Source: a virus. Taken from it: DNA of 38,519 nt. The notes under the pieces are model-generated. The model searched no databases and was not told the DNA's origin. It was given only the letters and a program-made list of their open reading frames with translations. The stretch covers positions 1-38,519 of IMG/VR virus record IMGVR_UViG_3300027881_000038, one strand, 5' to 3'. The position numbers were made by a program, and so were the translations under genes. Every line of letters starts with the position of its first letter. Position 1 is the first letter of the stretch. This document shows positions 6,634 through 14,182 of the stretch, one piece after another.

Positions 6634-6979
6634 CGACGAGAAGATCGAGCGGAAAGCCAATCGTTTGCGGAAGGTAGGGCTGGACGGAACACGCCACACC
6701 ATCAACAAGAACCGAAAATACGGAGACGCGGTACGTAAGACGGTGGATATCCTCTACGCGTTGTACCCTGAGGGCATTCGTCCTGACCAGTATTCGGATC
6801 TTTTGTTGTTGGTCCGAGTCCAAGATAAGATGGTCCGGATCGCTTCCTATACCCCAGAGCGGCGTGAGAAGGACGATGAGAGTCCTTGGGCTGATGTGCG
6901 TGGGTACGGGATCCTTGGAGAAGAGAAGGATATGGACCCGTTTGAAGACGGCATCACAGAAGAGGAGGCGTTCCTATGA
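6620..6979 (+). CDS. DUF6378/DUF1599-like protein, 119 aa
   Basis: Three in-frame ATGs (6614, 6620, 6626) compete; 6620 has TGGGAG at the best spacing (6 bases). Residues 28-104 follow the pattern of the phage DUF6378/DUF1599 group: INKNRKYGD (29-36), a long helix, then IRPDQYSDLLLLVRVQDKMV (53-72) matching the usual 'lvkl.DKl.Ri', and ESPWADVRGYGILG (87-100) matching 'DswiDlaGYa.l'. These small helical proteins are linked in the literature to nucleotide-modification contexts and are fold-related to MazG-type pyrophosphatases, but the activity is not established. The invariant-looking YGD, DK and D-x2-GY residues are present. It overlaps the next gene by ATGA. Confidence 0.6.
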   Translation: MPMTDDEKIERKANRLRKVGLDGTRHTINKNRKYGDAVRKTVDILYALYPEGIRPDQYSDLLLLVRVQDKMVRIASYTPERREKDDESPWADVRGYGILGEEKDMDPFEDGITEEEAFL

Positions 6980-7275
6980 ACACCTTTCAGATTGTTCTTG
7001 TGAGTGTGTCTGCGTCGGTGTTGATAACAGTCATCATCGGGGTGTTCGCTATGCGGTCTATGACCGGCATCTTCAATCAGAAATACACCGATGTCACCGA
7101 GCGTTACATGGAGCTTCTGCGGATCGTCTTGCTGATCAAGAAGACCATGATGGAGGCTCTCATCCGTGATACGTCGTTGTTTGACAATCTTTTAGAGGAC
7201 TGGACGGATGAGATGCCCGCCGTGGTCCCCGACGAAGGAGAGCCTGATGAGCCTGAGCAAACAGATTCGGAATGA
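6976..7275 (+). CDS. Small one-span membrane protein, 99 aa
   Basis: The gene is coupled to the preceding one by an ATGA overlap and has GAGGAGG in front. Residues 5-25 (IVLVSVSASVLITVIIGVFA) form a single N-terminal hydrophobic helix. Residues 35-70 are a charged helix, and residues 75-99 form a very acidic, Pro/Glu/Asp-rich tail. There is no signal-peptidase site, so it is probably a bitopic inner-membrane protein with the tail in the cytoplasm. Holin, antiholin or superinfection-exclusion roles are common for such phage proteins but nothing here decides among them. Confidence 0.65.
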   Translation: MNTFQIVLVSVSASVLITVIIGVFAMRSMTGIFNQKYTDVTERYMELLRIVLLIKKTMMEALIRDTSLFDNLLEDWTDEMPAVVPDEGEPDEPEQTDSE

Positions 7276-7882
7276 CTTGATGGAGATGGTCGTTGAAGTG
7301 GCCGGAGTCTACAACGATCTCATCCCCGGCCTCACCACAGAAGAAGAGTTGGAGCCAGTTATTGAGGCTGTTGAGCGGGCTGTGAATATTACTGTGGAGA
7401 AACTCATAAACCATATCGCGTTGATGGAAGTTCCTGTCCCACCAGAAGTTAAACCCAAACCGCCCGTGAGCAGGCTTCTACCGCAGCCTGAGCCGACCCC
7501 AGAGCCTACTCCGGCCCCGGTTGCCCAGACGCTTCCAGCACCCCCTCTGACGCTCCCTAACGAGGCGCAGCAGAGCCTCTCGGAGGTCGCAGGTTTGGGC
7601 GATGATATGGCTGTGGGCGACGGAGACCATCACCTAGGGATGACCTTGGAGCAGGAGCGGCGTATCCAAGAGGGGAAACCCGCGAACCCGGCAAGACCGC
7701 ATGTTGTAATCGATCATACGGGGAGCAAAGAGTATCCAACAGAGAAGCACTTCAGAGAAGCAGGGGCTGTGCCCCCCGTAGCTGTCCCGCGTACAGTGGT
7801 GGCTGCGCCACCCTCTGCTGCGCCCCGAGCCGCCGTGAACCCCGATTTAGAGGAGGCTGTCGATGATAACCCAAAAGTCTGA
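7247..7882 (+). CDS. Helical protein with long Pro-rich linker, 211 aa
   Basis: The frame opens at 7208, but ATG 7247 (MSLSKQIRND) has AAGGAG six bases upstream. Residues 1-62 are helical (NDLMEMVVEVAGVYNDLI, then EEELEPVIEAVERAVNIT). Residues 63-112 are a Pro/Glu/Thr/Ala linker with repeats such as PEPTPEPTPAP. The remainder is polar with a short HHLGMTLEQERRI segment and another Ala/Pro-rich stretch near the end. The start overlaps the previous gene by 29 bases and the end overlaps the next by 20. The layout suggests a two-part adaptor joined by a flexible tether; the partner is unknown. Confidence 0.65.
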   Translation: MSLSKQIRNDLMEMVVEVAGVYNDLIPGLTTEEELEPVIEAVERAVNITVEKLINHIALMEVPVPPEVKPKPPVSRLLPQPEPTPEPTPAPVAQTLPAPPLTLPNEAQQSLSEVAGLGDDMAVGDGDHHLGMTLEQERRIQEGKPANPARPHVVIDHTGSKEYPTEKHFREAGAVPPVAVPRTVVAAPPSAAPRAAVNPDLEEAVDDNPKV

Positions 7883-8237
7883 CGCCCGACTCGAACGAGG
7901 ATACTTGGTCCGTGTTAAGGTCACTCTGGTTACTGGGAAAGAGATACATGGGGTAGACGCTTTCCGAGCACAGACGCCAGATGAGGCATGTAACTATGCT
8001 TTCAACCTTTTTAGGACTAGGATCCAAGACGGTGGGGCGATAATTTACGGCGATATGTTCTTCGCTGGGGATACCATTGCGAGTTACCGACCTGAAACTC
8101 TGTGTTCAATTGATTTATCAGATGAGACCAATGCTAAATGGGTGCGCTCAATGGAGATCTTCGAAGAATATTTGGCTCGCGAGGAGCAGCTACAGCAGTT
8201 AGTATTGGACCGCAAAGATGGCGAAGAAGGACACTGA
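7863..8237 (+). CDS. Hypothetical protein preceding terminase, 124 aa
   Basis: A strong AGAGGAGG precedes the ATG. The first 65 residues (GYLVRVKVTLVTGKEIHGVDAF, then TPDEACNYAFNLF) look like a small alpha/beta domain with two strands and a helix. The last 30 residues are a charged helix (SMEIFEEYLAREEQLQQLVLD). No catalytic motif is visible. It overlaps the terminase gene by 20 bases, which implies tightly linked synthesis. A terminase accessory or small-subunit role is possible by position only. Confidence 0.65.
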   Translation: MITQKSDARLERGYLVRVKVTLVTGKEIHGVDAFRAQTPDEACNYAFNLFRTRIQDGGAIIYGDMFFAGDTIASYRPETLCSIDLSDETNAKWVRSMEIFEEYLAREEQLQQLVLDRKDGEEGH

Positions 8238-10299
8238 TCTATCCCGGCTTTTACCTGATCTTGATGTGAGAAATCTGAACGCTGAGGACGAGGGACTCGT
8301 CGATAAGCTTCTGGTCTATCTCCAAGAGACAGGAAACACGGGACTTCTGGATGATGTGTTTTACATGGACTACGACACGAAGCCGGTCCCTCCGGCTGAG
8401 TTTCTGTCCTCTCCTTACTACATGGGTCCGTTCACCAAGTCTTTGTACCCGCGTTGGCGCGAAGAGCTAGAGTTCGTTCTCGACCCAGTGAACGAGATCA
8501 ACGAGTGGATTCTTTATGGGTCCATTGGTACCGGCAAGACTTCTGCCGCATGTGTGGCCCAGCTTTACAAGCTGTACTGGCTGACGTGTATGAAATCCCC
8601 GCAGCGAATCTTTGGGCTAGCCGAGCACTTTCCGGTGTATTTTGCGTTCTTCTCCGTTACCAAGCAGAAGGCCGATGACGCGATCAACGGCAAGTTCCAG
8701 GGGATGATGAATATGTCTCCCTATTTTCGTGAGAGTCTCCCGAAGAACCCCCGTAAGGTGTTCCTCCAGGGTGCGGCTAACGTGTTTGGAGCGGGGTACC
8801 GTGAGCACCCCAAGAAGGATGACCTTTTCGAGCTTGTCCTGCCCCACAACCTGCACATGCTGTTCGGTTCTCAAACTCAGCACGCCCTTTCACTTGACGT
8901 GTTCTCGGCTACCCTGGACGAGATGAACTTTCGTTCGAAGAAGTCTATCAAAGAGGCAGAGGATGAGAATAGCGCCCAGGCTTTGTACCACCAAGTGCGT
9001 ACACGTATTGAATCTCGTTTCAAGAACGCGGGGTATAACCCCGGTCTGGTCATCAACATCTCCTCTGCCCGGTCATCGGATTCCTTTGTTGAGCAACGGA
9101 TCCAAGAGGTGCGGAACAGGGGTACCGAGAATGTTCACGTTTCTGACTTTGCGCTGTGGGATGTGAAGCCGGGACGGTACGGTACTGAGGAAGATCGTTT
9201 CCGCGTGTTCGTGGGGTCGGGGTTCCGGTCTTCACGGATCCTTGACAAGGGTGAAGTTGTTGGAGATATGAAGGATGGCGAGCAGGTTATCCGGGTACCG
9301 AATACTTTCCGTGATTCTTTCGAGACACGGTTGGATGCGTCGATCCGAGATCTCGCTGGTGTTCCCACGGCTGCGATCAACAAGTTGTTCAAGAAGCGTG
9401 AGGTCATCTTGGCGGCGCATGGGAAGTATAAGAACCCTCTTAGCCCCGAGACCCTCTACATCGGGTTGAGCAATGGGCTGGAGATCCCTGACTTCTTTGA
9501 TATCGATATGGTTAGCCGCTACGACAATATTCAACGGCACCTGAACCACTTCCCCATCTCGGGCCGGTTCCTCCATGTTGACCTCGCGAAGAACGGTGAC
9601 TGTGCGGGGATAACTTCTCTCGCCATCCCGTACTACTACGAGAAACACACCGAGAATTTTGACCACATAGGAGACCGGATCACACTCAAGTTGCCCTTCG
9701 TTATGGTGGACTTCTTCACGCAAATCAAGGCTCCTAAGAACGATGAAATTGCCTTCGAAAAGATCAAACAGTTCATTGTGTGGCTTCGGGATAACTGTGG
9801 ATACCCCATCGTTCGGGTGTCCTATGACTCCTGGCAGTCGATCCACTCCCTCCAGCTTTTGAAGGAGAACGGTTTCGAGACCGAGACTATCTCGGTGGAT
9901 AAGACCGACGAGCCGTATATGGAGTTGATGAACTCCTACGTCCAGAACCGGATCATGGCTCCTCCTTACAGTATTGTGGAAGAGGAATTGCGGAACCTAG
10001 AGCACGACATCACCGCAGCTAGGGGTGCGGTAGATCACCCTGTGAACTACTCAAAGGACGTTGCTGATTCATTAGCTGGGGCCTATGCGAATGCGCTAAC
10101 CTGGATACACAAGAATGGTTTCGCATCTATCGGGGCCTATTTGATCCAAGAGGCTGTGCTCCCCACGATCTTCAAGAAGACCCCCGCAGAACTCAAGGCG
10201 GCAAGGGAATCTAAGGAGATGGGGTACAAAGAGCCGGTGTTCACAGAAGTCGGTTATGACGGAAAATTCTATGGAACTTCCCCGCTTGCTAACAGATAG
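8218..10299 (+). CDS. Terminase large subunit, 693 aa
   Basis: This is the ATP-driven DNA-packaging motor and headful nuclease. The ATPase domain (about 1-300) has a Walker A motif GSIGTGKT at residues 101-108 and a Walker B with the catalytic acid, TLDEMNF (Asp234-Glu235). The nuclease domain (about 440-650) has the RNase H-like acidic triad: Asp455 in FLHVDLAKNGD, Asp537 in VRVSYDSW, and Asp614/Asp617 in KDVADSLAGA. The length is somewhat above T4 gp17 (610) and close to many jumbo or large myophage terminases. No intein or frameshift is seen. The gene is coupled to the small gene upstream and followed by a 46-base gap carrying a TTTATT motif. Confidence 0.95.
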   Translation: MAKKDTDLSRLLPDLDVRNLNAEDEGLVDKLLVYLQETGNTGLLDDVFYMDYDTKPVPPAEFLSSPYYMGPFTKSLYPRWREELEFVLDPVNEINEWILYGSIGTGKTSAACVAQLYKLYWLTCMKSPQRIFGLAEHFPVYFAFFSVTKQKADDAINGKFQGMMNMSPYFRESLPKNPRKVFLQGAANVFGAGYREHPKKDDLFELVLPHNLHMLFGSQTQHALSLDVFSATLDEMNFRSKKSIKEAEDENSAQALYHQVRTRIESRFKNAGYNPGLVINISSARSSDSFVEQRIQEVRNRGTENVHVSDFALWDVKPGRYGTEEDRFRVFVGSGFRSSRILDKGEVVGDMKDGEQVIRVPNTFRDSFETRLDASIRDLAGVPTAAINKLFKKREVILAAHGKYKNPLSPETLYIGLSNGLEIPDFFDIDMVSRYDNIQRHLNHFPISGRFLHVDLAKNGDCAGITSLAIPYYYEKHTENFDHIGDRITLKLPFVMVDFFTQIKAPKNDEIAFEKIKQFIVWLRDNCGYPIVRVSYDSWQSIHSLQLLKENGFETETISVDKTDEPYMELMNSYVQNRIMAPPYSIVEEELRNLEHDITAARGAVDHPVNYSKDVADSLAGAYANALTWIHKNGFASIGAYLIQEAVLPTIFKKTPAELKAARESKEMGYKEPVFTEVGYDGKFYGTSPLANR

Positions 10300-10311
10300 T
10301 GGGAAAGTTGC

Positions 10312-10317
10312 TTTATT
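10312..10317 (+). promoter_or_regulatory. TTTATT motif copy 3
   Basis: CTTTATT in the 46-base gap between terminase and the gene at 10346. There is no terminator hairpin nearby, so this copy is not explained by a T-tract. Confidence 0.4.
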
Positions 10318-10345
10318 AAATTGACTCGAAGACGGAGGTCTGATT

Positions 10346-10702
10346 ATGAGTTCTTATCGCGATAAAGTAGATGAGCACATTGATGAGGTGCTTGCAGAGG
10401 GTACGCTACCACTGGGTTCTGACATCCTAGAGATCGAAGTACCCAACCCGAAGCCTGGGCCACAGGCGAGCGGGGATGAGGGTGGACCGAAGAGTTCGAA
10501 GTCTCCGGTGTTCCCTTGGTCGGGTAAGCTTTCGCCCCCAGATTTTGGGAGTGCTAGCAAGGGTAAGAAATTCCCGTGCCCGCCCTTCAGCAACCAGAAT
10601 CGGCAGATCCCACCGGCCAAATTCGGTGGTGCCAGTAAGCTGAAAGAGGATGCTGTTGCTGCGGTTTTGGCTGATCTCGAAGCGTATGCAGGCGACGAAT
10701 AG
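10346..10702 (+). CDS. Disordered hypothetical protein with repeated PPxFGxASK motif, 118 aa
   Basis: The start follows CGGAGG. Residues 1-30 form an acidic helix (YRDKVDEHIDEVLAEG). Residues 32-95 are Pro/Gly/Ser/Lys-rich and contain two copies of a linear motif, SPPDFGSASKGKK and IPPAKFGGASKLKE. The last 20 residues are an acidic helix (DAVAAVLADLEAYAGDE). The motif repeat inside a disordered stretch suggests binding to a repeated partner such as a virion or packaging component. No family was recognised. The next gene begins 12 bases downstream, with its Shine-Dalgarno directly after this stop codon. Confidence 0.65.
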   Translation: MSSYRDKVDEHIDEVLAEGTLPLGSDILEIEVPNPKPGPQASGDEGGPKSSKSPVFPWSGKLSPPDFGSASKGKKFPCPPFSNQNRQIPPAKFGGASKLKEDAVAAVLADLEAYAGDE

Positions 10703-10713
10703 AGAGGTTGCCA

Positions 10714-11808
10714 GTGGCAACCCTCAAGGGACGCGCACAGCACCAACTGTATGCTGTCAAAAAGAGAGTTAGGATTCCGCCGCTAAGCATCGGGGACGCC
10801 ACTGCCGTGGCTTTTACCGTGCTGCGTGCTTCTCCCGGTGCTCTTCTGAAGGCGGCTTATGCCTCGAAGGGCGTTTCTGGAACTCCAACGGAGTCTGAGA
10901 AACGTGTCTTCGGCCATATTATCCAGTCGGTAGTTGATCACCGCAAGGGGAGCATTTATGCTGCCTTTGTTACGGCTGTGGATATCAAAGAGGTTTTCCA
11001 CCCGGATCAGTATGCCACTTCGCTGCGTCGGTTGGGCATCATGGACGACATCGAGTCGCAGATGAAGGCCAACGGGTTCGCTACCGCAGCCCTGGTTGGT
11101 GCCAAGGCCCCTTTCTTTTGGGCGGATTACACGTCAAAAGAGATCTCCAACGTCCGCAAGGAAGTTACAACAGTTGTACAGCGCGTGGTCTCTAGGTTCA
11201 CTGAGGACATCACCCCCGAGGATATCAACGCTCTTATCGAAACTCAACTCAACGAGTTCGATTTCGAGACGATGGCTCCTCGGCAGATTATGTTCCATGG
11301 TGCGGCCAATCTGGACCTCGGTCCTGGCAAGCAGAGCATCTTCCTGAACCTGTACCGTAAGCTGGCCCAGGTGTCCAAGGACATCAAACTGGACGCTAGC
11401 AGTAGCCTGGAAGGAACCTTTGAGTCTTTCCACCAGCATCTGTTGATAGACACAGCCGCCCTTCAGCGTGTGCTCCCGAAAGCCAAGTTTGGTGGGAAGG
11501 CTATCTCAGCCATGCAGGTGCAGAAGCTCTTTCGTGATTCGAATTTGATACGAAAGTTGAAGCTGGCATTCAACCACGCGTACGACAAATCAAAACACAG
11601 TGTGAATGTGGACAGGTTGTACCGGGGAATGCGTCAGTACAAGGTGAGTGCAGAGATCGAGCGAGCCGCTAAGATGCGGTTGCATAAAAACTTGTCTCGG
11701 AACGCTGTTTCGGGTATAATGAGCGGAGTGGTCGGGTTGTTCTTTGCTTACGCAGGAGACAATCGAGGCCAAGCAATCCCGTTCGTAAAAGCGATGTCAA
11801 AGGGGTAA
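10714..11808 (+). CDS. Hypothetical virion-cluster protein, 364 aa
   Basis: A GTG start at 10714 is chosen because AGAGAGG (10701-10707) gives a six-base spacing; the TTG at 10708 has none. The protein is basic and mostly helical. Segments VRKEVTTVVQRVVSRFTED and DINALIETQLNEFDF form amphipathic helices in the middle, and residues 330-348 (NAVSGIMSGVVGLFFAYAG) are hydrophobic and could insert in a membrane or pack in a virion core. An LYRGM sequence near residue 300 recalls ADP-ribosyltransferases, but the other motifs are absent. It lies between terminase and portal, where phages often place minor head or packaging proteins. Function unknown. Confidence 0.7.
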   Translation: MATLKGRAQHQLYAVKKRVRIPPLSIGDATAVAFTVLRASPGALLKAAYASKGVSGTPTESEKRVFGHIIQSVVDHRKGSIYAAFVTAVDIKEVFHPDQYATSLRRLGIMDDIESQMKANGFATAALVGAKAPFFWADYTSKEISNVRKEVTTVVQRVVSRFTEDITPEDINALIETQLNEFDFETMAPRQIMFHGAANLDLGPGKQSIFLNLYRKLAQVSKDIKLDASSSLEGTFESFHQHLLIDTAALQRVLPKAKFGGKAISAMQVQKLFRDSNLIRKLKLAFNHAYDKSKHSVNVDRLYRGMRQYKVSAEIERAAKMRLHKNLSRNAVSGIMSGVVGLFFAYAGDNRGQAIPFVKAMSKG

Positions 11809-11811
11809 TCC

Positions 11812-13587
11812 ATGGGTGTGTTGCGTGATGGCTTTATGCGTCTTACGGGGTTGGATAAGACCCTGCGACAGGAAATTGCCAAGAGGGTTACCGTTGGTGG
11901 CGTGCAAGGTCAATTCGCAGGTGGCGATGACATCGTAGGCGAGCTTGCCACAATTGAAGAGGCCCTCAGTCAGTTCAACATGATCACTCGTATGCACCGG
12001 GAGCGCAAGATGCGCTATCGGGACTACGAAGCTATGGATAACTACGGCGATATCTCAGTGGCTCTCGATATCTACGGAGAAGAGGCCACGCAGACAGACA
12101 TCGTCAAGGACACCAGCCTCTGGGCTACGGGTGATCCTGAGATCGTCAAACTCCTTGAAAAGTTCTTTGAGAAGCAACGTATCCGTACCATGATGACTGG
12201 GTTCGCCCGGAACATCGCCAAGTACGGAGACATGTTCCTGCTCGTGGACTACGACTTCGAGGGCATTCGTCGTATCCTGTACATCCCACCGGAGTACATC
12301 CACCGTATCGGCCCAAGTGTTGATATGGTCAAGCATTACAAGCTGGAACACCAGATCGCCAAGATCTCTCCTCGTAAGGATGCGATCCTGCTGCCGTGGG
12401 AGTGCGTACACTTCCGGCTGTTGGCCTTTGGGTTCTCTACGATGTACGGTCGTGCGATGATCGAGCCGTCTCGTAAGCGATGGCTCCACCTGAAACTCCT
12501 TGAAGATGCCGTTGCTATCTACCGTCTTAACCGTGCGGTCGAACGCTTGATCTTCTACATCGATGTGGGGTCTGCGTCACCGCAGGAATCACTCCGTATC
12601 GTCAACCAGTACAAGAGACGCTTTGGCAATAAGCGTTCTTACATCGATCCGAGCAGTGGAACCTTCGAGCAGCAGTACGATCCGCACAACATGCTGGAGA
12701 GTTACTACTGGCCGGTCAATAGCGGTACCGAGCGTTCGCGTATCGACAAGCTCCCGCCACCGCCCGATCAGGGTCAGCTTCAGGATCTCGAACACTTCAA
12801 CGAGAAGCTGTATGTTTCTCTTGGAATCCCACGAGATTTCTTGACGGGAGAGGTTTCAGGGGCGTGGAACAGCCGCGAGGCCCTGGCCCTACAAGACGTG
12901 AGGTTCTCACGTAAGCTCCACAAGCTCCAGGTGTCCCTCCTAGAGGGGCTGGAGCAGTTGTGCCGCTTCCACCTTGCAGTCGTCCTAGGGGACGCTGATA
13001 GGGCTGCTAAGGCCAATTTCAAACTACATCTGGCTGACATCTCGAAGATCGCTCGCCAGCAGTACGATCAAGTCATGATCAACCGTGCCCAGCTTCTGAC
13101 CATGTTGAACGATCTGGGTGTGGCAATGAACTTCAACCGCGATGCGTGGTTGACATGGGTGTTGGAGAACTATTTCCCCGACATTCCGAAGGAAATGATC
13201 GAGAAGTTCCTGATCCCTGACAAGGCTTTGTCTATGGCGAGCCAGGATCTTCAGAACTTCCAGACCCCCGAGCCTGCTCCTCCGGCGCAAGCGGCTGCGA
13301 AGCCCAAGGCGTCAGCTAAGCCGAAGAGCAGTAGCGCGAAGAAGAAGCAAAACGAGTCGTTCCGCAAGTTCGTTCTTAACGATCTGCTAAGTAGGGATCT
13401 CACCGAGAAAGTTGACCGTAACGTCGTGGTCAATCTGATCGAGGGGATCGATGTTCTCATGGGTAGTGACTCTCCGTCTTTGAGTGTCGCCTTGCAGGAT
13501 CATCCACCTATTCCGAAGCAGCACCTCAATGCTCTAGTGGAAAAGCATAGCCGCAAGCAAACGCAAACGCTAACGGAGCAAAGCTAA
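11812..13587 (+). CDS. Portal protein, T4 gp20-like, 591 aa
   Basis: This is the dodecameric ring at the head vertex through which DNA enters and leaves. The N-terminal block (RERKMRYRDYEAMDNYGDIS then VALDIYGEEATQTD, residues 61-94) is typical of T4-type portals. The clip/stem region contains EHFNEKLYVSLGIPRDFLTG (about 327-346), equivalent to the 'kLy.aLnVP.srl' signature, followed by SREALALQDVRFSRKL. After about residue 480 there is an Ala/Pro/Lys linker (484-518) and a separate C-terminal piece of about 70 residues (FRKFVLNDLLSRDLTEKVD...), longer than in T4 gp20. The start has AAGGGG upstream. It follows the 364-residue gene by three bases. Confidence 0.9.
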   Translation: MGVLRDGFMRLTGLDKTLRQEIAKRVTVGGVQGQFAGGDDIVGELATIEEALSQFNMITRMHRERKMRYRDYEAMDNYGDISVALDIYGEEATQTDIVKDTSLWATGDPEIVKLLEKFFEKQRIRTMMTGFARNIAKYGDMFLLVDYDFEGIRRILYIPPEYIHRIGPSVDMVKHYKLEHQIAKISPRKDAILLPWECVHFRLLAFGFSTMYGRAMIEPSRKRWLHLKLLEDAVAIYRLNRAVERLIFYIDVGSASPQESLRIVNQYKRRFGNKRSYIDPSSGTFEQQYDPHNMLESYYWPVNSGTERSRIDKLPPPPDQGQLQDLEHFNEKLYVSLGIPRDFLTGEVSGAWNSREALALQDVRFSRKLHKLQVSLLEGLEQLCRFHLAVVLGDADRAAKANFKLHLADISKIARQQYDQVMINRAQLLTMLNDLGVAMNFNRDAWLTWVLENYFPDIPKEMIEKFLIPDKALSMASQDLQNFQTPEPAPPAQAAAKPKASAKPKSSSAKKKQNESFRKFVLNDLLSRDLTEKVDRNVVVNLIEGIDVLMGSDSPSLSVALQDHPPIPKQHLNALVEKHSRKQTQTLTEQS

Positions 13588-13599
13588 TGGAGGCTAATA

Positions 13600-13959
13600 G
13601 TGTCGGTTACGTTGAATCGGATAGTCAATAGAATCAGAAGTGACATCGACGAAATTCCGGAGATACCGCAGCTAACACAGCAGCAATTAGCGTACCTGTT
13701 GAAGCAGGTATTCTTTCAAATCGGTGATGCGTTGTCCTCTGGGGAAGATGTGTACCTGGAGGGCTTTGGGCGTTTTCATCCGGACATCAAACCGCCCCGG
13801 AAGATCAAATCAGGTATCACTTCTAAAGTACACACGACTGGCTACAAGATTTATGTGAAGTTCACGCCGTTCAAACAACTGAACATCCAGGTGTCGAGTT
13901 TCTTGGCAAGTCTCGGCTTCACGGAAGATGATCTGCCAGAGAACCTAAGAGGAGAATGA
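13600..13959 (+). CDS. HU/IHF-family DNA-bending protein, 119 aa
   Basis: A GTG start with GGAGG six bases upstream. The family hallmarks are present: a helical N-terminal dimerisation part (LTQQQLAYLLKQVFFQIGDA, residues 25-44), GEDVYLEGFGRF (48-59) matching the universal GFGxF turn, a basic arm start (PPRKIKSG, 65-72), and VKFTPFKQLN (86-95) matching the 'fkpgk.lk' end. The beta arm is shorter than in bacterial HU and about 24 extra residues follow. Such proteins bend or condense DNA as dimers. Placement directly after the portal suggests that it acts on DNA being packaged or is itself packaged; this is inference. Confidence 0.8.
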   Translation: MSVTLNRIVNRIRSDIDEIPEIPQLTQQQLAYLLKQVFFQIGDALSSGEDVYLEGFGRFHPDIKPPRKIKSGITSKVHTTGYKIYVKFTPFKQLNIQVSSFLASLGFTEDDLPENLRGE

Positions 13960-13960
13960 C

Positions 13961-14182
13961 ATGGCTTTGCCGCATGAAAAAGAAGATAACACGGACTCGT
14001 CTGAATTCGAGACCATGGAAAAAGAAATGAACAAGCACTTTGCTAAGACCCATCCTCATTACGATGAGCCGGATTGGTACGGCAATCCTGAGCAAACCCC
14101 CAATATTCCTGCCCATAGAATGCCGAACCCAGAATTAGAGGCTCCAGATGACGCAGAAGACGCTGAAGGAACTGCTGACTGA
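13961..14182 (+). CDS. Small acidic hypothetical protein, 73 aa
   Basis: AGAGGAG precedes the ATG, one base after the HU-like gene's stop. The product is highly acidic and hydrophilic with His/Pro-rich stretches (HFAKTHPHYDEPDWYGNPEQ) and is probably disordered. No family is recognised. Its last 35 bases overlap the start of the next gene, which supports it as a real, coupled member of the head operon rather than a chance frame. An acidic partner for nearby basic proteins is conceivable but not shown. Confidence 0.6.
   Translation: MALPHEKEDNTDSSEFETMEKEMNKHFAKTHPHYDEPDWYGNPEQTPNIPAHRMPNPELEAPDDAEDAEGTAD

Noticed and set aside
10324-10329. TTGACT as a -35 element before 10346
   Set aside because: No -10-like hexamer follows at 16-18 bases; the Shine-Dalgarno and start codon occupy that space.
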